A stretch of DNA of 64,000 nucleotides. Source: Prillingera fragicola. Its lineage: Eukaryota > Basidiomycota > Tremellomycetes > Trichosporonales > Trichosporonaceae. The position numbers were made by a program, and so were the translations under genes. The DNA lies in the NCBI GenBank assembly GCA_002335605.1, contig BEDY01000004.1:124001-188000 (forward strand), in the 5' to 3' direction. The notes under the pieces are model-generated. The model had not been told where the DNA came from. It searched no databases and worked only from the letters and a program-made list of their open reading frames with translations. Shown one piece after another: positions 20,704-31,048 of this stretch. How positions within the stretch are numbered: the stretch's first letter is position 1; every line of letters starts with the position of its first letter.

Positions 20704-23700
20704 CTAGCTGCCAGGCACACCCCACGTGTTGGAATCAATAAAGAACTCGTCCACCACAGAGTGGGGCGTCTCCATTGACAGTCCCTCTCCCACGAGTCCC
20801 AGCGGGTCGACGGGCAATGTCGAGCCCGATATCTCAATACCTCCCATGGCCGCATCTCCACCGGCAGCCACGCCGTCAGCTGGAGGGAACATGGCGTTCC
20901 CACCCTCGCCGCCGGGGAAGAGGGCTGCGAGCCAGGCATCAAACTGGTCGTCGTTTGTGCTGGGCACTGGCGGCATGGTCAGGCCCAGGGGTTCGCCAAT
21001 GTCGAAGCCGGCCCATGGGAGGGCAGAGGAGGCGTCGGAGGGTGTCTCGAGGTTCTGACCTGGGAGGCTGACGGATGCAGCGACCCCGCTCGCTTGCTGG
21101 AGCTGCGGCATCGCAGCGCCTGGTGTCTGGGTCACGCCGAGAGGTACGTTCATTGTGAATGCCGACGGAGGGAAGCCGACTGGTGGTGCAGCAGTGAGTT
21201 GGCTAGGTGCAATGTTGGTGACCTGGCCCGACAAAGAGGGGAAGCGAGCCAGCGCCTCCCGAGCCTTTGCGGCCAAGCGGCGGGTACGCTGGACGAGTGC
21301 GCGGTTCTTCGAATTGGGGCGAGCGGTTGCCGTCCATTCGAGAACGGCAAGACCCTGCTCGAGCACACCCATGCGGGTCTGCGCGAGCGGGGCGTCGGTC
21401 GTTTTGACGACAAGTACCGTCTGGCATAAGAGCACCGAAAAGAGGTCTGCGGCGAACGACTGCAGAGTTAATACTTGGCCACCTCTTCACGCGAGCACTC
21501 ACAAACCACCGTGACATTGAGCCGTCCTGGCTCAAAATACCCTGCACCAGGGCCAACATGCGCTCGCACACCTCGATGACGGTGCGCACACTCAGCTCTG
21601 TCGCCTGGTCACCTGTCGCGAGAGCACGCATAAAGCAGGGGCGGTGGAGATAGACTGGCGCGTCAGCTGTCGAGTCTCTGAAGTCACTTACAGAAGACCA
21701 TGCAGATGTGGGTTGCCATGCGGTACTGCTGGTGCGTCAAACGTTCAGCCGAGAGCGTGGCGGGGTAATCGGACAGGCTGGGCTTGGCTTCAGGACTGGG
21801 CGGCGGGGCCGGCGAGACAACGACAGCAGGAGCGCCCGGACGGCAGAGCGGGAAGGCCTCGATGGGGAAGGTAGAGCAGCGGAGATGCGCAGGGAGTGCG
21901 TGTAGGAAACGACGCAAGCCAGCGTCAATGTCCTGCACCGCAGTGTAGTCTGGGGGGTCGATGCAGGTCCAGTAGTCAAAGACGCGGTCCATATGCAGGC
22001 CGAGATTCCACTTCCACCAAAAGTAGCCCTCCTTGTGCGCGTCTGAGGGATAAGGGGTGTCGTAGTGCTTGGTGCTGATTGATCCGGGAATGAGGGCGGT
22101 GAGACACTGCGTTGTCAGCACTGTACAATAGGCTAGCGACTCACATGAACACGCTCCAGGGCCAGCAGCTCGTGCCAGATTCGCCTCCGCCAGTCAATTT
22201 CTTGCTGAGACAGATGCGCTGGCGCCGAATCACGGTGGTAGCCTGCGATAACGGCGAGCTTGACTCCGAGCCCCACGATCGTAAAGATGCCGTCTGGCAG
22301 CCGCTTGTCGTCCGAGTTGATGATAAACGAGCCGAGCAGGTGCAGGCACACGAGTGAGCTGAGCGTGGTCTCGGTGTAAAAGTTGCCGGCGACGAGACAG
22401 CTGTATGCCGTCTGGTGGTAGTCTACCGCCTGGAAACCTGGCGCAGCACTTGCAGCATCCGTGTCGAACAGCATAGTCATCGCCTGTGTCGCAAACAGCA
22501 CGGCCAGGTCGTGAGGGTGCGCGCCCTCGGCGCTGTCGTAGACACTCGCAAGGACAGTGTCAAAGAACGCCGGTGTCATGGGGCAGATGCGCCAGCTCGT
22601 GACCTCGTAAAACTTGTCGAACATGTCCTTTGCCGCGCGGCGGCTACAGAGCATGGCACGGCACCTGTCAAGCAGCACACCAGGCAAGTTTCCACGACCC
22701 GTGAGGCTCACGCCGCGCGAGCCACCCCATGGTGGCCGCCAAAACTCGCCCTGTGCCGCGTCGCGAGCCCTTCCGCGTCCCAGCGCGCGCGCCGCGTCAT
22801 CGTTGTCGCTCCCGTCCTCGTCTGCGCTCTGGCTCGGCGACGAGAGGTAGAACGCCGTCGTGCCCATGCCAGCGTATCGCTTCGTGCCAACGTGGCCGAG
22901 GGCGAGGCGACCCAGCATCGCGGCCATGTCCATGCCGCTCTCGGACTGTGCTGTGCCTCCCTGCGAGGTGCTCGAGTCGCGGTGCCTGAGACCTGGACGC
23001 TGCGTCGAGTCCGCATCTTCTTCGCCTTCGGCAATGGTGCCCGGAACTATCTCGGACTGGAGCTCGTGTGCGAGACCATTCCGCCGCAACGCCTCTTCAA
23101 GCACTTTGACGCGGTTGGTGAGCTCGGCAATGGTAACCGACTTGGGCTGCGTGACCTTTGAGACCTGATTCGGACAGATATGGGCCAGGCCTGGGGTGTC
23201 AGCATCGACATACCAAGCAACGGAGTGGGTGTGTGATAATGTGGGGGTATGTTCTGTAGTGCTTGCACACCACCAGACATGCAATGCTGGCTACCCAACG
23301 ACTATAGCACGCTGAGCGGAGCCCTCGTCCGCTCAGACGACTTTGTCTTGGCAGCAACTGTAGTGTGCATGGCAACTGCAGACACTGCGAGACCCAAGAG
23401 GAGCGTCACTCACCTTTCTTGACACACTCTGTACATGGCCACGAACGGTTGCCTGTATAGCGTCAGCACGGCATGCAGTGGGTTGGAGGAAGATGAGGCC
23501 AGAGCGAACACGCCGGGGATGCCCCGGCAAAAGCCCAGCTAGCTCTGAAGCACATGCACGCGCCCTTGGGCACCGATGAGCAACGAGCAGCATGCTCAGC
23601 AGTGTACTACCCAAGACAACTACATGTCCCACCCCCTTCATTTCCCCATCGTCGCGCGCCATGATCTTGGTTTTTCACAACACGCACATTTCGACTTTGT

Positions 23701-23775
23701 CCTGCGACACTCCTCGCAATTGAGATGGATACGCCTGCGCTTCTTCTTGGCTCCAAGCTCGGGCCGGGGTTCCAT
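20704..23775 (-). CDS. Zn2Cys6 fungal-specific transcription factor (first of a tandem pair)
   Basis: Model complement(join(20704..21459, 21503..21654, 21692..22106, 22145..23190, 23414..23452, 23688..23775)), 831 aa. The zinc cluster is split over three exons and is recovered only after splicing. C20-x2-C23-x6-C30-x5-C36-x2-C39-x8-C48 sits after a basic run (KKKRRR), with RRTKSK as the recognition helix. A short coiled coil follows (IAELTNRVKVLEEALR). The long middle region is a fungal-specific transcription factor domain with YLHRPCFMRAL and WRRRIWHELLALERVH blocks. The last ~170 residues are Pro/Ala/Gly-rich and look like an activation region. Such proteins bind CGG triplets as dimers. The target is unknown. 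The first two introns are long (235 and 223 nt) compared with 37-44 nt for the others. A second Zn2Cys6 gene lies 780 bp upstream in the same direction. Confidence 0.87.
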
Positions 23776-24554
23776 TGTTGATTATCGCTGTGCTTGTTAT
23801 GTTTGTCAACGTTTGTCAGGTCGTGGTGGTGTTGCAAGTGTTGAAACAACAAAGTGCAAACGACAAGAATGTGTTCGGTGGGTCATGAGCCGGCCGGTGC
23901 GACGGTGCGATGCTGGCTACACCGTGGGTGGGCGAGGTACGGTGTTGTGGGGTTCGGTTCCTAGCAATGACCGGCGATTGTAGTCAACTTCAACAATGCG
24001 CCGACAACTTGCAGAGCCTGCGTTCCGACGCGACGACTACCGAGCGCTTGATATCTGATCTGCGTTGTCTCGTAGCTGGCAGCCGTGGCGCACTTCCTTG
24101 GGACATGTGCTGCAGTAAAGTTTGGCCAGTGCCGCACCCCAACCACCGCTGTCGACTACTGTCCACCTCTGTTCTGCAATCCTACTCGTCAACCTCCACT
24201 TTGCCAGATGCAATAGCCGCACGATGCAAATTTCGCCCTCATTTCCCTGCAAAAGGGGGGCACCTGCTGCGCATGCTGCTCTGCAGACCCTCAGCCACAC
24301 ATCTAGGGGTTGGGTTCCGTCTGTTACCGCTGCGCGACGCAGTCAATATGCGCATTCGACACGGTCGGTCGATTCTCGGGGCATTACCGGAGCCCAAGTC
24401 CGGTCCGCAATTCCGGACTTCGGGCCCCGCACGTGTGGGGTAATCCTGGCAACAATCAACAGTATCTTCATGGTGCGTTCTGTTCATGTCTATCTTCACA
24501 GTCCGTATGCATACCCAAAATATCCCATATCCCTCGCCCTACTAACACTGCTCA
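23776..24554. other. Intergenic region between the two Zn2Cys6 genes
   Basis: These 779 bp are the 3' flank of the upstream regulator gene and the promoter of the downstream one. The notable content is a nested inverted repeat at 24377-24429 (listed separately). No credible ORF. Confidence 0.5.
24377..24429. repeat. Nested CCGG-rich inverted repeat between tandem regulator genes
   Basis: Inner arms are gcccaagtccgg (24392-24403) and ccggacttcgggc (24413-24425), which pair with a single-base bulge around a 9-base loop. Outer arms are cggggc (24377-24382) and gccccg (24424-24429), sharing two bases with the inner right arm. It lies 126 bp past the stop of the upstream gene and about 600 bp before the ATG of the downstream gene. 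It can be a 3'-end hairpin or a paired CGG site for a Zn2Cys6 dimer. Confidence 0.5.
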
Positions 24555-26905
24555 TTACAGCAGCGTAGTCCACCATCCGCTCGACTCCTCATTCTCCAAT
24601 GCACCCAGCGCGTGCGTCCACACATCCTCACTGGCGTTCAGCCACGTCTCGCCAGCATTCTCAACAGGCAGTGAAGGCCACATCTCCTGCAGCGGCGCCG
24701 TAGCCGGCGCACCGACCGCGAGGGTCGCATTGGGTCCCAGGGTCTTGGCCGCAGCCTGGGCAGCTGCGGGAGAAGCGTCGATAAAGCTCTGGAGAAGCGG
24801 GATGCCGCGTTGGACCACGAGCGAGTTGGTGCCACACTCCCACAGACTGTCAATTATAGCCTGAATCTCGGAGACGAGCAGCCCGCGTTGAGCAGGTGTC
24901 GGGTTGCCGTGTACCAGCTCGGTCGCAATGACTACACCAGCCAGGACAGTGTAGGAGGCAATGGGCCAGGCGCGCAGGAACATGGGCGGGACCCGGCGCT
25001 TGCGTTGGCGCAGAATCTCGCGGGCAGCAGCGAGGCAGGTCTCGCGGACTTCGGCAAAGCGTTCGTCAACATAGCTGCGGCCGAGGAAACTGCGGTAAAC
25101 CAGAACAGTTCCACTGGCCATGAGCAAGGCCCAGATGTAGCGCGAGTGTGGCGCATGGTCGTGGGGTGCGTGGAGGTCAAAGTGCTCCTCAAAGTTGTCG
25201 GCGTCGCTGTTGTGCAGGCAGGGAAAGTCTGCAAAGTTGTCCTGGAGTGCACGATCCGCGGCAACGGCAATGACATACTGGTCGTTGAGAGACGTCGCGT
25301 CGCCGAAGGCTTCGGCAAACTGGCGGAAAATGCGGTAGCGACGACCCGCACACAGAAGATGGGTGTTGGCGCGGAACTCGGTGCGAGGACGCTCAATGAC
25401 GCTCGTGTCGGTCAGATCCTCGTCAGCACAGTGGAAGGGCTCGACGGTGATGCCTTGGGGCAGGCGCAAACCACCAGTGTTGGCAAAGTCGGGGCGACCT
25501 TCTCCGAGACGAAGCAGGAGCCAGATGCGACGGCCCTGTTCACGTTGGATGAGGCCCGGAGGCAGGTTGTTCAGGTCTTCAGTCTCGGGGCCGAGGAGGT
25601 GAAGCTTGAGAAGCTGGGCAATGCGGAGACCAACGTGCAGAAGCGACTCGGTGTAGGCGGATGCGCCAAAGTTGTAGGACACCATGGGCAGGACGACAAT
25701 AGTCTGAAGAGCCTCGATGGTCGGGTTGATGCTCATAAACTTGGAGCGGTTCAGGGCCTCAAGGCAGACGTCAAACCAGAATGAAGCCAGTGAAGCAGCC
25801 TCCTCGGGAGCTATTCCAAGCTCGGATGACAGCAGGTCGCCGCAAAAGTACATTCCGACGGAGAGAATAGAGAAATCTGCAAGTCAGCGAACCGCACACA
25901 AATGAGGAAACTCACAGAAGCTCAACCAGGCGTCACCCTTGCCACCCTCCTTGCCTTCGCTCACAGCGGTGATCCAAGCGTCATGCTCGGCAAGCCACAT
26001 TGGCACATGCACAGCACAGTGGAGGAAGTTCATGTACTTGAGACTCGCGCGCACAATGATCATACTTTGAGGAGCAGTTGGGAGAAGGGTGAGGAGATCC
26101 GAGTGAGCGAGGTCGGTGGCCTTGCGCGATGGAAGATCCGGCAGCGCCGATACGGGAGACATAGGCGCCTCACTCGCAAGACGTTCACGGCGACGGCTCG
26201 GCGACGAAGGGCGATCAGCACGCACGGCTGGCACACCCATCACGTGAACAAATGGCTCGAGAACGTCGGGCTCATCCTGCCTCGACCTCTCGTGCCCAGG
26301 CCCAGTGTTGCCACTGCCTTGGAGTAGATGCGAAAATGCGTTGCCCGGCGAGTCGGCCGGTGAGTCCTTGGAGGCCATGGACGGAACGGAACCGGGATTG
26401 CCTTCGAGCTCGCGGAGGCGCGACTCGAGATCGGCCACACGGCGCCTGAGATTGACATTCTCACGCTGCAGCTGGCCTTCACGAAGAAGGCGAATTTGCT
26501 CAGGGGTCAAGGGAGCACGATGAGCTGCACTCGGTGCATTGACCAGACGGCCGCGGACGATGGCAGGCAGACGAGTGCACGTCTCCGGGTGGCCACGGCG
26601 GATACAGTTGTCACATGGGATCGACTTGTTGCATTTGATTCTGCGCAGTTGTTAGCTCTTGATATCCATCAACTTGCCGAGCACGCGAGAGGTGCAGAGC
26701 CCAGCTGCCCTATCAGAAGCCACCAAGGGAGACGAGCTCGTGCGACCAACCACAGGCCGCACGGCCGCAGCCACCCAAACTTTTTCTACACTCACTTGCG
26801 TTTTGTGCAAAAGGCACACGAGTTGGAGGCGCGTTGTGATACACGAGGCGCCTCCCCAGGACGCGGGGAAGGGGTAGACGAGGAACCGGTAGGCTCTGCG
26901 TTCAT
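24555..26905 (-). CDS. Zn2Cys6 fungal-specific transcription factor (second of a tandem pair)
   Basis: Model complement(join(24555..25876, 25916..26640, 26796..26905)), 718 aa. The zinc cluster spans the first intron: C30-x2-C33-x6-C40-x5-C46-x2-C49-x8-C58, with TKRKIK as the recognition segment. A Glu/Arg/Leu-rich coiled coil follows (QIRLLREGQLQRENVNLRRR onward), then a Ser/Pro linker and a fungal transcription factor domain (SFWFDVCLEALNRSKFMSINPTIEALQTIVVLPMVS as its most typical stretch). ATG 26905 opens the only frame that supplies the first two cysteines. It has the same cysteine spacing as its neighbour, but intron positions within the cluster differ. If they are duplicates, they are old ones. 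DNA target and physiological role are unknown. Confidence 0.87.
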
Positions 26906-27590
26906 GGTTGCCGGGAGTATCTACCGGGCGAGCTTGACGGATGTGTGATAGCAGGACAAGATAGTACGCGGGGGAGATGTGCGGGAGAGAGAACGACGCA
27001 ATTCGAAAAGAGAAAGGTGTGTTTGCGTGGGTGCAGTCTGGGCCAGAGGCTGAGTGGCACAATTGGCATTAGAGGTTATTAGAAAGGGAGGATTAGAGAC
27101 GGAAGTAAAATTAGTGAACAAGAAATATATTACGTAATAAAATTGAGCGGTGGTGGTGCCTTTGTGGCTGACGAGGGGTCACATTCTTTGATGCTGATGG
27201 ATAGGGAATGACGCGGATCGCTTACCTATCCAGGCGCCTCTTGCTAGAGATTGCAGGTCACGCTGCACAGATAAGATGGCATCACCAACTGCAACATCTT
27301 CGCCAGAGCGTCGCAAGATGACTCCTTCATAGCGCTGCATGATGTACATGTGTGGCGCGACGGCCATTGACACCACCCTCAAGGAGAGATTGAGGCAGTG
27401 ACGTCAGCGATGGCGATCCCCCACGCGCGTCGTGTTTACAAGAGAGCGGGAAGCGAATGACACTCCGACAGGTACATCGGCCAAATGGTATTAGTAGCGT
27501 CCTCAGCGCTCTTTTCTCTCCGTCCTCTCTCTCAACACACACCCACCTGCTGTCCATCTATTGCTTAAACCTCTCACAGCGCACACAATC
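26906..27590. promoter_or_regulatory. Divergent promoter region between Zn2Cys6 gene and coiled-coil gene
   Basis: These 685 bp hold both 5' ends. The centre is AT-rich (27060-27150) and contains a perfect palindrome with a TTACGTAA core. The plus-strand side turns into a CT-rich leader just before the coiled-coil gene ATG. Confidence 0.5.
27128..27139. promoter_or_regulatory. Perfect palindrome TATTACGTAATA (bZIP-type site)
   Basis: The TTACGTAA core (27130-27137) is the preferred site of Yap/Pap1-type fungal bZIP factors. It is centred in the divergent promoter, about 220 bp from one ATG and 450 bp from the other. Function is inference. Confidence 0.4.
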
Positions 27591-28891
27591 ATGGGTCTTT
27601 TTTCTAAAACCGCAGAGGAGAAGGAGGAGGCCGTCCTTAGGAAGGGTAAGTACAGGTCACACGGTTCCACTGCCGCTTGGCCGCCTCCCAGTCCCACCGG
27701 AACTGACGCAACCCAGAGGCCAAGAACGACGAGAGCATCATCAAGCAGGCCCTCAAGGATGTCGAGAGGGCCAACAAGGCCGAGCACAAGGCCGCCAAGC
27801 AGTCGCACAACGTCGTCGAGGTAGGTGGCGACCACGTCGTGTGAAGTCACGCTGACACGCATTCCAGGACCTCGAGAAGTCGATTCGCCAGGAGAACAAG
27901 ATCCAGCAGGAGCTCATCAAGCTGCAACACGGTTAGTGACTTCACTGTAGCCCCTGTTCTGCGACTAATTCTGTGTACAGAGCACGAGACCGCTCTCAGC
28001 AAGAAGGCCCAGCTCGAAAAGGACGTGACACAGATCCAGGAGGAGCACAAGCGTCTCCAGCAGGCCACCATCGACGCTCGTCTGCGTCTCGAGGAACTCC
28101 AGCTCCAGGTTGACCAGAGCACTGCCCGCCGTGACCAGCGTCTCGAGCAGCTGAGCATTGCCAGCTCGCGCAGCCAGTCGCCCCGCAGCGCCTCGGGCAC
28201 TGCTGGCTCGTTTGCCGCCGCCGGTGCTGGTGCTGGTGCCGGCGCCGTTGCCGCCAACGAGTTTGGCCAGACCCCCTCGCGCGCCGTCTCTGGCACGGTT
28301 CCTTCGGAGGCTGGCGCCGCCGCTGTCTCTCCCACTCAGCAGTTCACCCAGACCCCACAGGTCGCGTCGCCCGTGTCGGCCACTCCCGGCGCCGGTCAGT
28401 CTCTGGCCGCTGGTGTACACCCCGCTGCTGGCGTTCCTGCCCACGGTGCCCCGGCTGCTATCCAGACCTCGGTCCCTCAGTCCGAGATGGGTGCCGCCGC
28501 CGCTGCGACCGCCACCAACCCTGTCCCTCCTCCACGCCACCCTTCGGCGGGCGTGTCGCCCGTTTCCCCCGTTCAGCGGCTCAACACTTCGAACATTCCC
28601 GAGGGTGTCCCCCAGCCCGGCTACGGTGGCGGAGTTCCCCAGCCCGGTGGTGTCCCTCAGCCTGGTGGTGTTCCCCAGCCTGGCGGTGTCCCTCAGCCCG
28701 GCGGCGTCCCCCAGCCCGGTGTCGGCGTCGGCGTCCTTGGCGAGCCCGGACTCGGCACAGCCATGCCCCCCGTCCAGTCGACCGGCGGCCACGTCGGTTC
28801 CCAGGTCACCGACAACGCCATCGGCTCGGCTCTCGAGCCTGGAATCAACGTCGACCAGCAGAACGCCCCGCAGCTGCCCCCCCGCGCCTAA
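27591..28891 (+). CDS. Coiled-coil protein with Ala/Pro/Gly-rich tail and GVPQPG repeats, unknown function
   Basis: Model join(27591..27645, 27717..27820, 27868..27931, 27981..28891), 377 aa. Residues about 1-150 are nearly all charged heptad-like sequence (EKEEAVLRK, KSIRQENKIQQELIKLQ, EEHKRLQQATIDARLRLEEL), predicting a long coiled coil. The rest is disordered: an Ala/Gly stretch, Ser/Pro/Thr sequence and six copies of GVPQPG (28603-28720), ending in a PPRA tail. The N-terminus MGLFSK has Gly2, so N-myristoylation can be asked about, but the residue at position 6 is Lys rather than the preferred Ser/Thr. I do not recognise an orthologue with a known role. Coiled coil plus low-complexity tail fits a scaffold or adaptor. 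Confidence 0.8.
28603..28720 (+). repeat. In-frame GVPQPG tandem repeats (six copies)
   Basis: Six copies of GVPQPG, the last five spaced by at most one Gly, lie inside the coiled-coil gene. DNA copies differ at third positions (ccc/cct, cag, ggt/ggc), so the array is not a fresh identical-copy expansion. Confidence 0.8.
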
Positions 28892-29321
28892 TTTAGTGCT
28901 TTCAGTATGATGACGAGCGTACGAGGAGTTTGTTTGTGATGCCGCAGAGTTTATATGCACGATTGTTACGCAGAACGGTCTTGATCCACTGGTTTCAGCA
29001 CTGCTTCTGAGAGTAGGAACCGCTACAAGCTGTCGCAACTGTAAATACCAGTGCATTTCTCGTTTCGCACGAGATCTGACGCCATGTCTGAAGGTGCTCA
29101 ACAAATGAACAGCTCGTTGAGTTTGTGTTTGTCTTCAGCCCTTGGAAGACACTGTAGTCGGCGGGACTTGGTGATCAGTAGACGACACCAGGCGGAAGGT
29201 GATGAGAATCTCATCACCGTCGTCCACGAAGAAAATAAGCTCTGCCTGCTCTACCACTATACATACTATCCCTCGACTACTTCTCGACCGGCCTGCAATC
29301 AGCGCCACCCACACAATAAAC
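28892..29321. other. Convergent 3' region between coiled-coil and hydrolase genes
   Basis: These 430 bp of shared 3' flank hold no credible coding sequence, RNA gene or repeat. Confidence 0.5.
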
Positions 29322-30352
29322 TCACCTAACATGCTGCCTAACCCATGGCATTGCCACGGCCCGAATCCTCTCTCCCTCATGCTTGGCCCCGGGCACCAAA
29401 TCCCAGTCATACACGATCCCCGCGTCGTCAAAGCTGCGCGCGACGTCCTTGGTGACATCCAAACGACTCTTGGGTGTGCGCGTGCCGTCGGGCTGGACGG
29501 GGTGCCAGTTGTCGAGCTCGCCGATGAGGAGGTGGACCTTTACGCGGCCGTCCCTGCTCCGGGCGGCGAGCTCGGCGACGTCGATAGGCTTCCCATTATC
29601 GGCCCGCGTCGGCGCGCCGACGATGCCCTCGGGCCAGGGAAGCTGCACGAGCGGCGTGGCGCGCCCCGGCGCACCAATGGAGACACAGTGCACGCGCTCC
29701 GGGTACAGGTAGAAGAACCTGTGCACAAACTGTCCTCCACCAGAGAAACCAACCAGCGCAAACGTCCGGGTATCAATGCTGCCCCACTCGGCGCCGATCG
29801 TGTTGATCATATCCAGCAGGACCTGGTCGTAGCGCACCTCCTCGCCCGAAGCCGTCGTCCACGCCAGGCGTTTGTAGTTGTCCGGCCCATCGGGGAACTG
29901 TCGTCAGCTCTATTTAGCAGTTCCCAACTCACCTTGAGGTCACAAGGAAAGTTGGGCGAGAGCACAACACACCCTTCCTCCTCGGCGAGCTCTGCCCAGT
30001 TATCCCTCAGCTTCTCCCCATCCCGCGAGCTATCGTGCATGACCACAAGCAGGGGGAACCCATTCGGCCCCGGCCCCCTCGCGGGCCGGAACAGCGTGGT
30101 GGGCGACACGGGCGACGTGCCCGCCAGCCCGGGGGCCGGCGAGGTGGAGAGCAGGGAGCCGTCGCGCCCCACGTCCTCACCGCGTGCGCGGCGGGCTACG
30201 GGGTGGGCGCGCGGGACGTACAGGAAGAAACTGTGGCGCGGGTCCGAGGGGAGTGTAAAGGATGCCGTGCGCCGGGAGGCCATGATTAGCGTCAGGTGGC
30301 CGGGAGGGGCGGCGAAGAGGGTGGACGTTGGTGAGGCGGGTGGAGGCGCCAT
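29322..30352 (-). CDS. Alpha/beta hydrolase (esterase or depolymerase-like)
   Basis: Model complement(join(29322..29897, 29933..30352)), 331 aa, one 35-nt intron. The nucleophile elbow is GFSGGG (in ALVGFSGGGQFVHRF), with candidate acid GELDNWH and histidine GAKHEGE in the expected order. The oxyanion side is marked by LLVVMHDSSRDGEKLRDNWAEL, a pattern seen in PHB-depolymerase/feruloyl-esterase-like hydrolases. Substrate cannot be inferred. The first ~100 residues are Pro/Ala-rich and weakly conserved, so a start at the second Met (LTLIMASRRT) is possible. I see no convincing signal peptide. The tRNA-Ile gene lies 285 bp upstream. Confidence 0.82.
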
Positions 30353-30636
30353 GGTAATGATAAGCTCTGATAGCAGAGTCGAGCAAGAGAAATAGAGAGT
30401 GTTGTGATGATGCAGACGGCAAGCAATGTCGCCCAGACAGCAATTGGAATGGTATAGTGTCAGGATATACCAAATGCCGCTGTTTACCGGCACCATGATT
30501 TATCCGGAATATGACCGGAATACACCCGACAGACTCTTTTTTCGACCACCTCCATCTGCAACTTCATCAATGTTGCGTCTCGCTTTTCTCAATCGTCCTC
30601 GCATGCAAAGGGAATGTACAAGCTGCAAAAAGGAAA

Positions 30637-30730
30637 TGACCACTGACAGGATCGAACTGCCGACCTTTGCATGGGCTAGTAACTCTTCGAGGTATTAGTA
30701 CAATGCTCTAACCAGCTGAGCTAAGCGGCC
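30637..30730 (-). tRNA. tRNA-Ile(AAU) with a 20-nt intron
   Basis: On the minus strand the acceptor stem GGCCGCT pairs with AGTGGTC (two G-T pairs) and discriminator A follows. The D arm is GCTC/GAGC. The anticodon stem TTGTA pairs with TGCAA, and the T arm GGCAG-TTCGATC-CTGTC is complete. The loop reads CTAATA, giving anticodon AAU (plus-strand 30694-30696; A34 is expected to become inosine). The intron occupies 30673-30692, directly after position 37, the canonical place for tRNA introns. The mature length is 74 nt. CCA is not encoded, as expected in a eukaryote. Confidence 0.93.
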
Positions 30731-31048
30731 TTGAATGTCTGCGTTTTGCGGCTGTGGGTTTCTGCAGAGGAGGCACTCCGGACGACAGAACACAAGATTC
30801 CTGCCCGTGAAAGAGCCTTCATGAAGGTGCTAGGGAAGCAGCGATTCTGCGTCGAACGGTCAGGGGACTGAAAGTTCAAGCCTGGCCCATCCTGACGGGT
30901 GCGAGATCTGATTGGCGTGCGACCTGCACCTGTCGCGGATACCGATACAGAGGCCAGCTACCCATGCTGGCACACAGTCAGTATCCACATGCTCGCTGAG
31001 ATTCAAACCGCCTCAACTGCTATTGTATAATGCCAGTGCATATGTGCT
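30731..31048. other. Intergenic region between tRNA-Ile and NMD3 3' end
   Basis: This 318-bp stretch forms the 3' flank of NMD3 and the upstream flank of the tRNA gene. Nothing else recognised. Confidence 0.45.

Noticed and set aside
20704..26905. Reading the two Zn2Cys6 regulators plus the carrier as a biosynthetic gene cluster
   Set aside because: No polyketide synthase, NRPS, terpene cyclase, P450 or MFS genes nearby; neighbours are housekeeping genes.
27965..29104. 379-residue minus-strand frame opposite the coiled-coil gene
   Set aside because: Shadow of the Ala/Pro/Gln-rich exon on the other strand; Gly/Arg-rich composition follows from codon bias.
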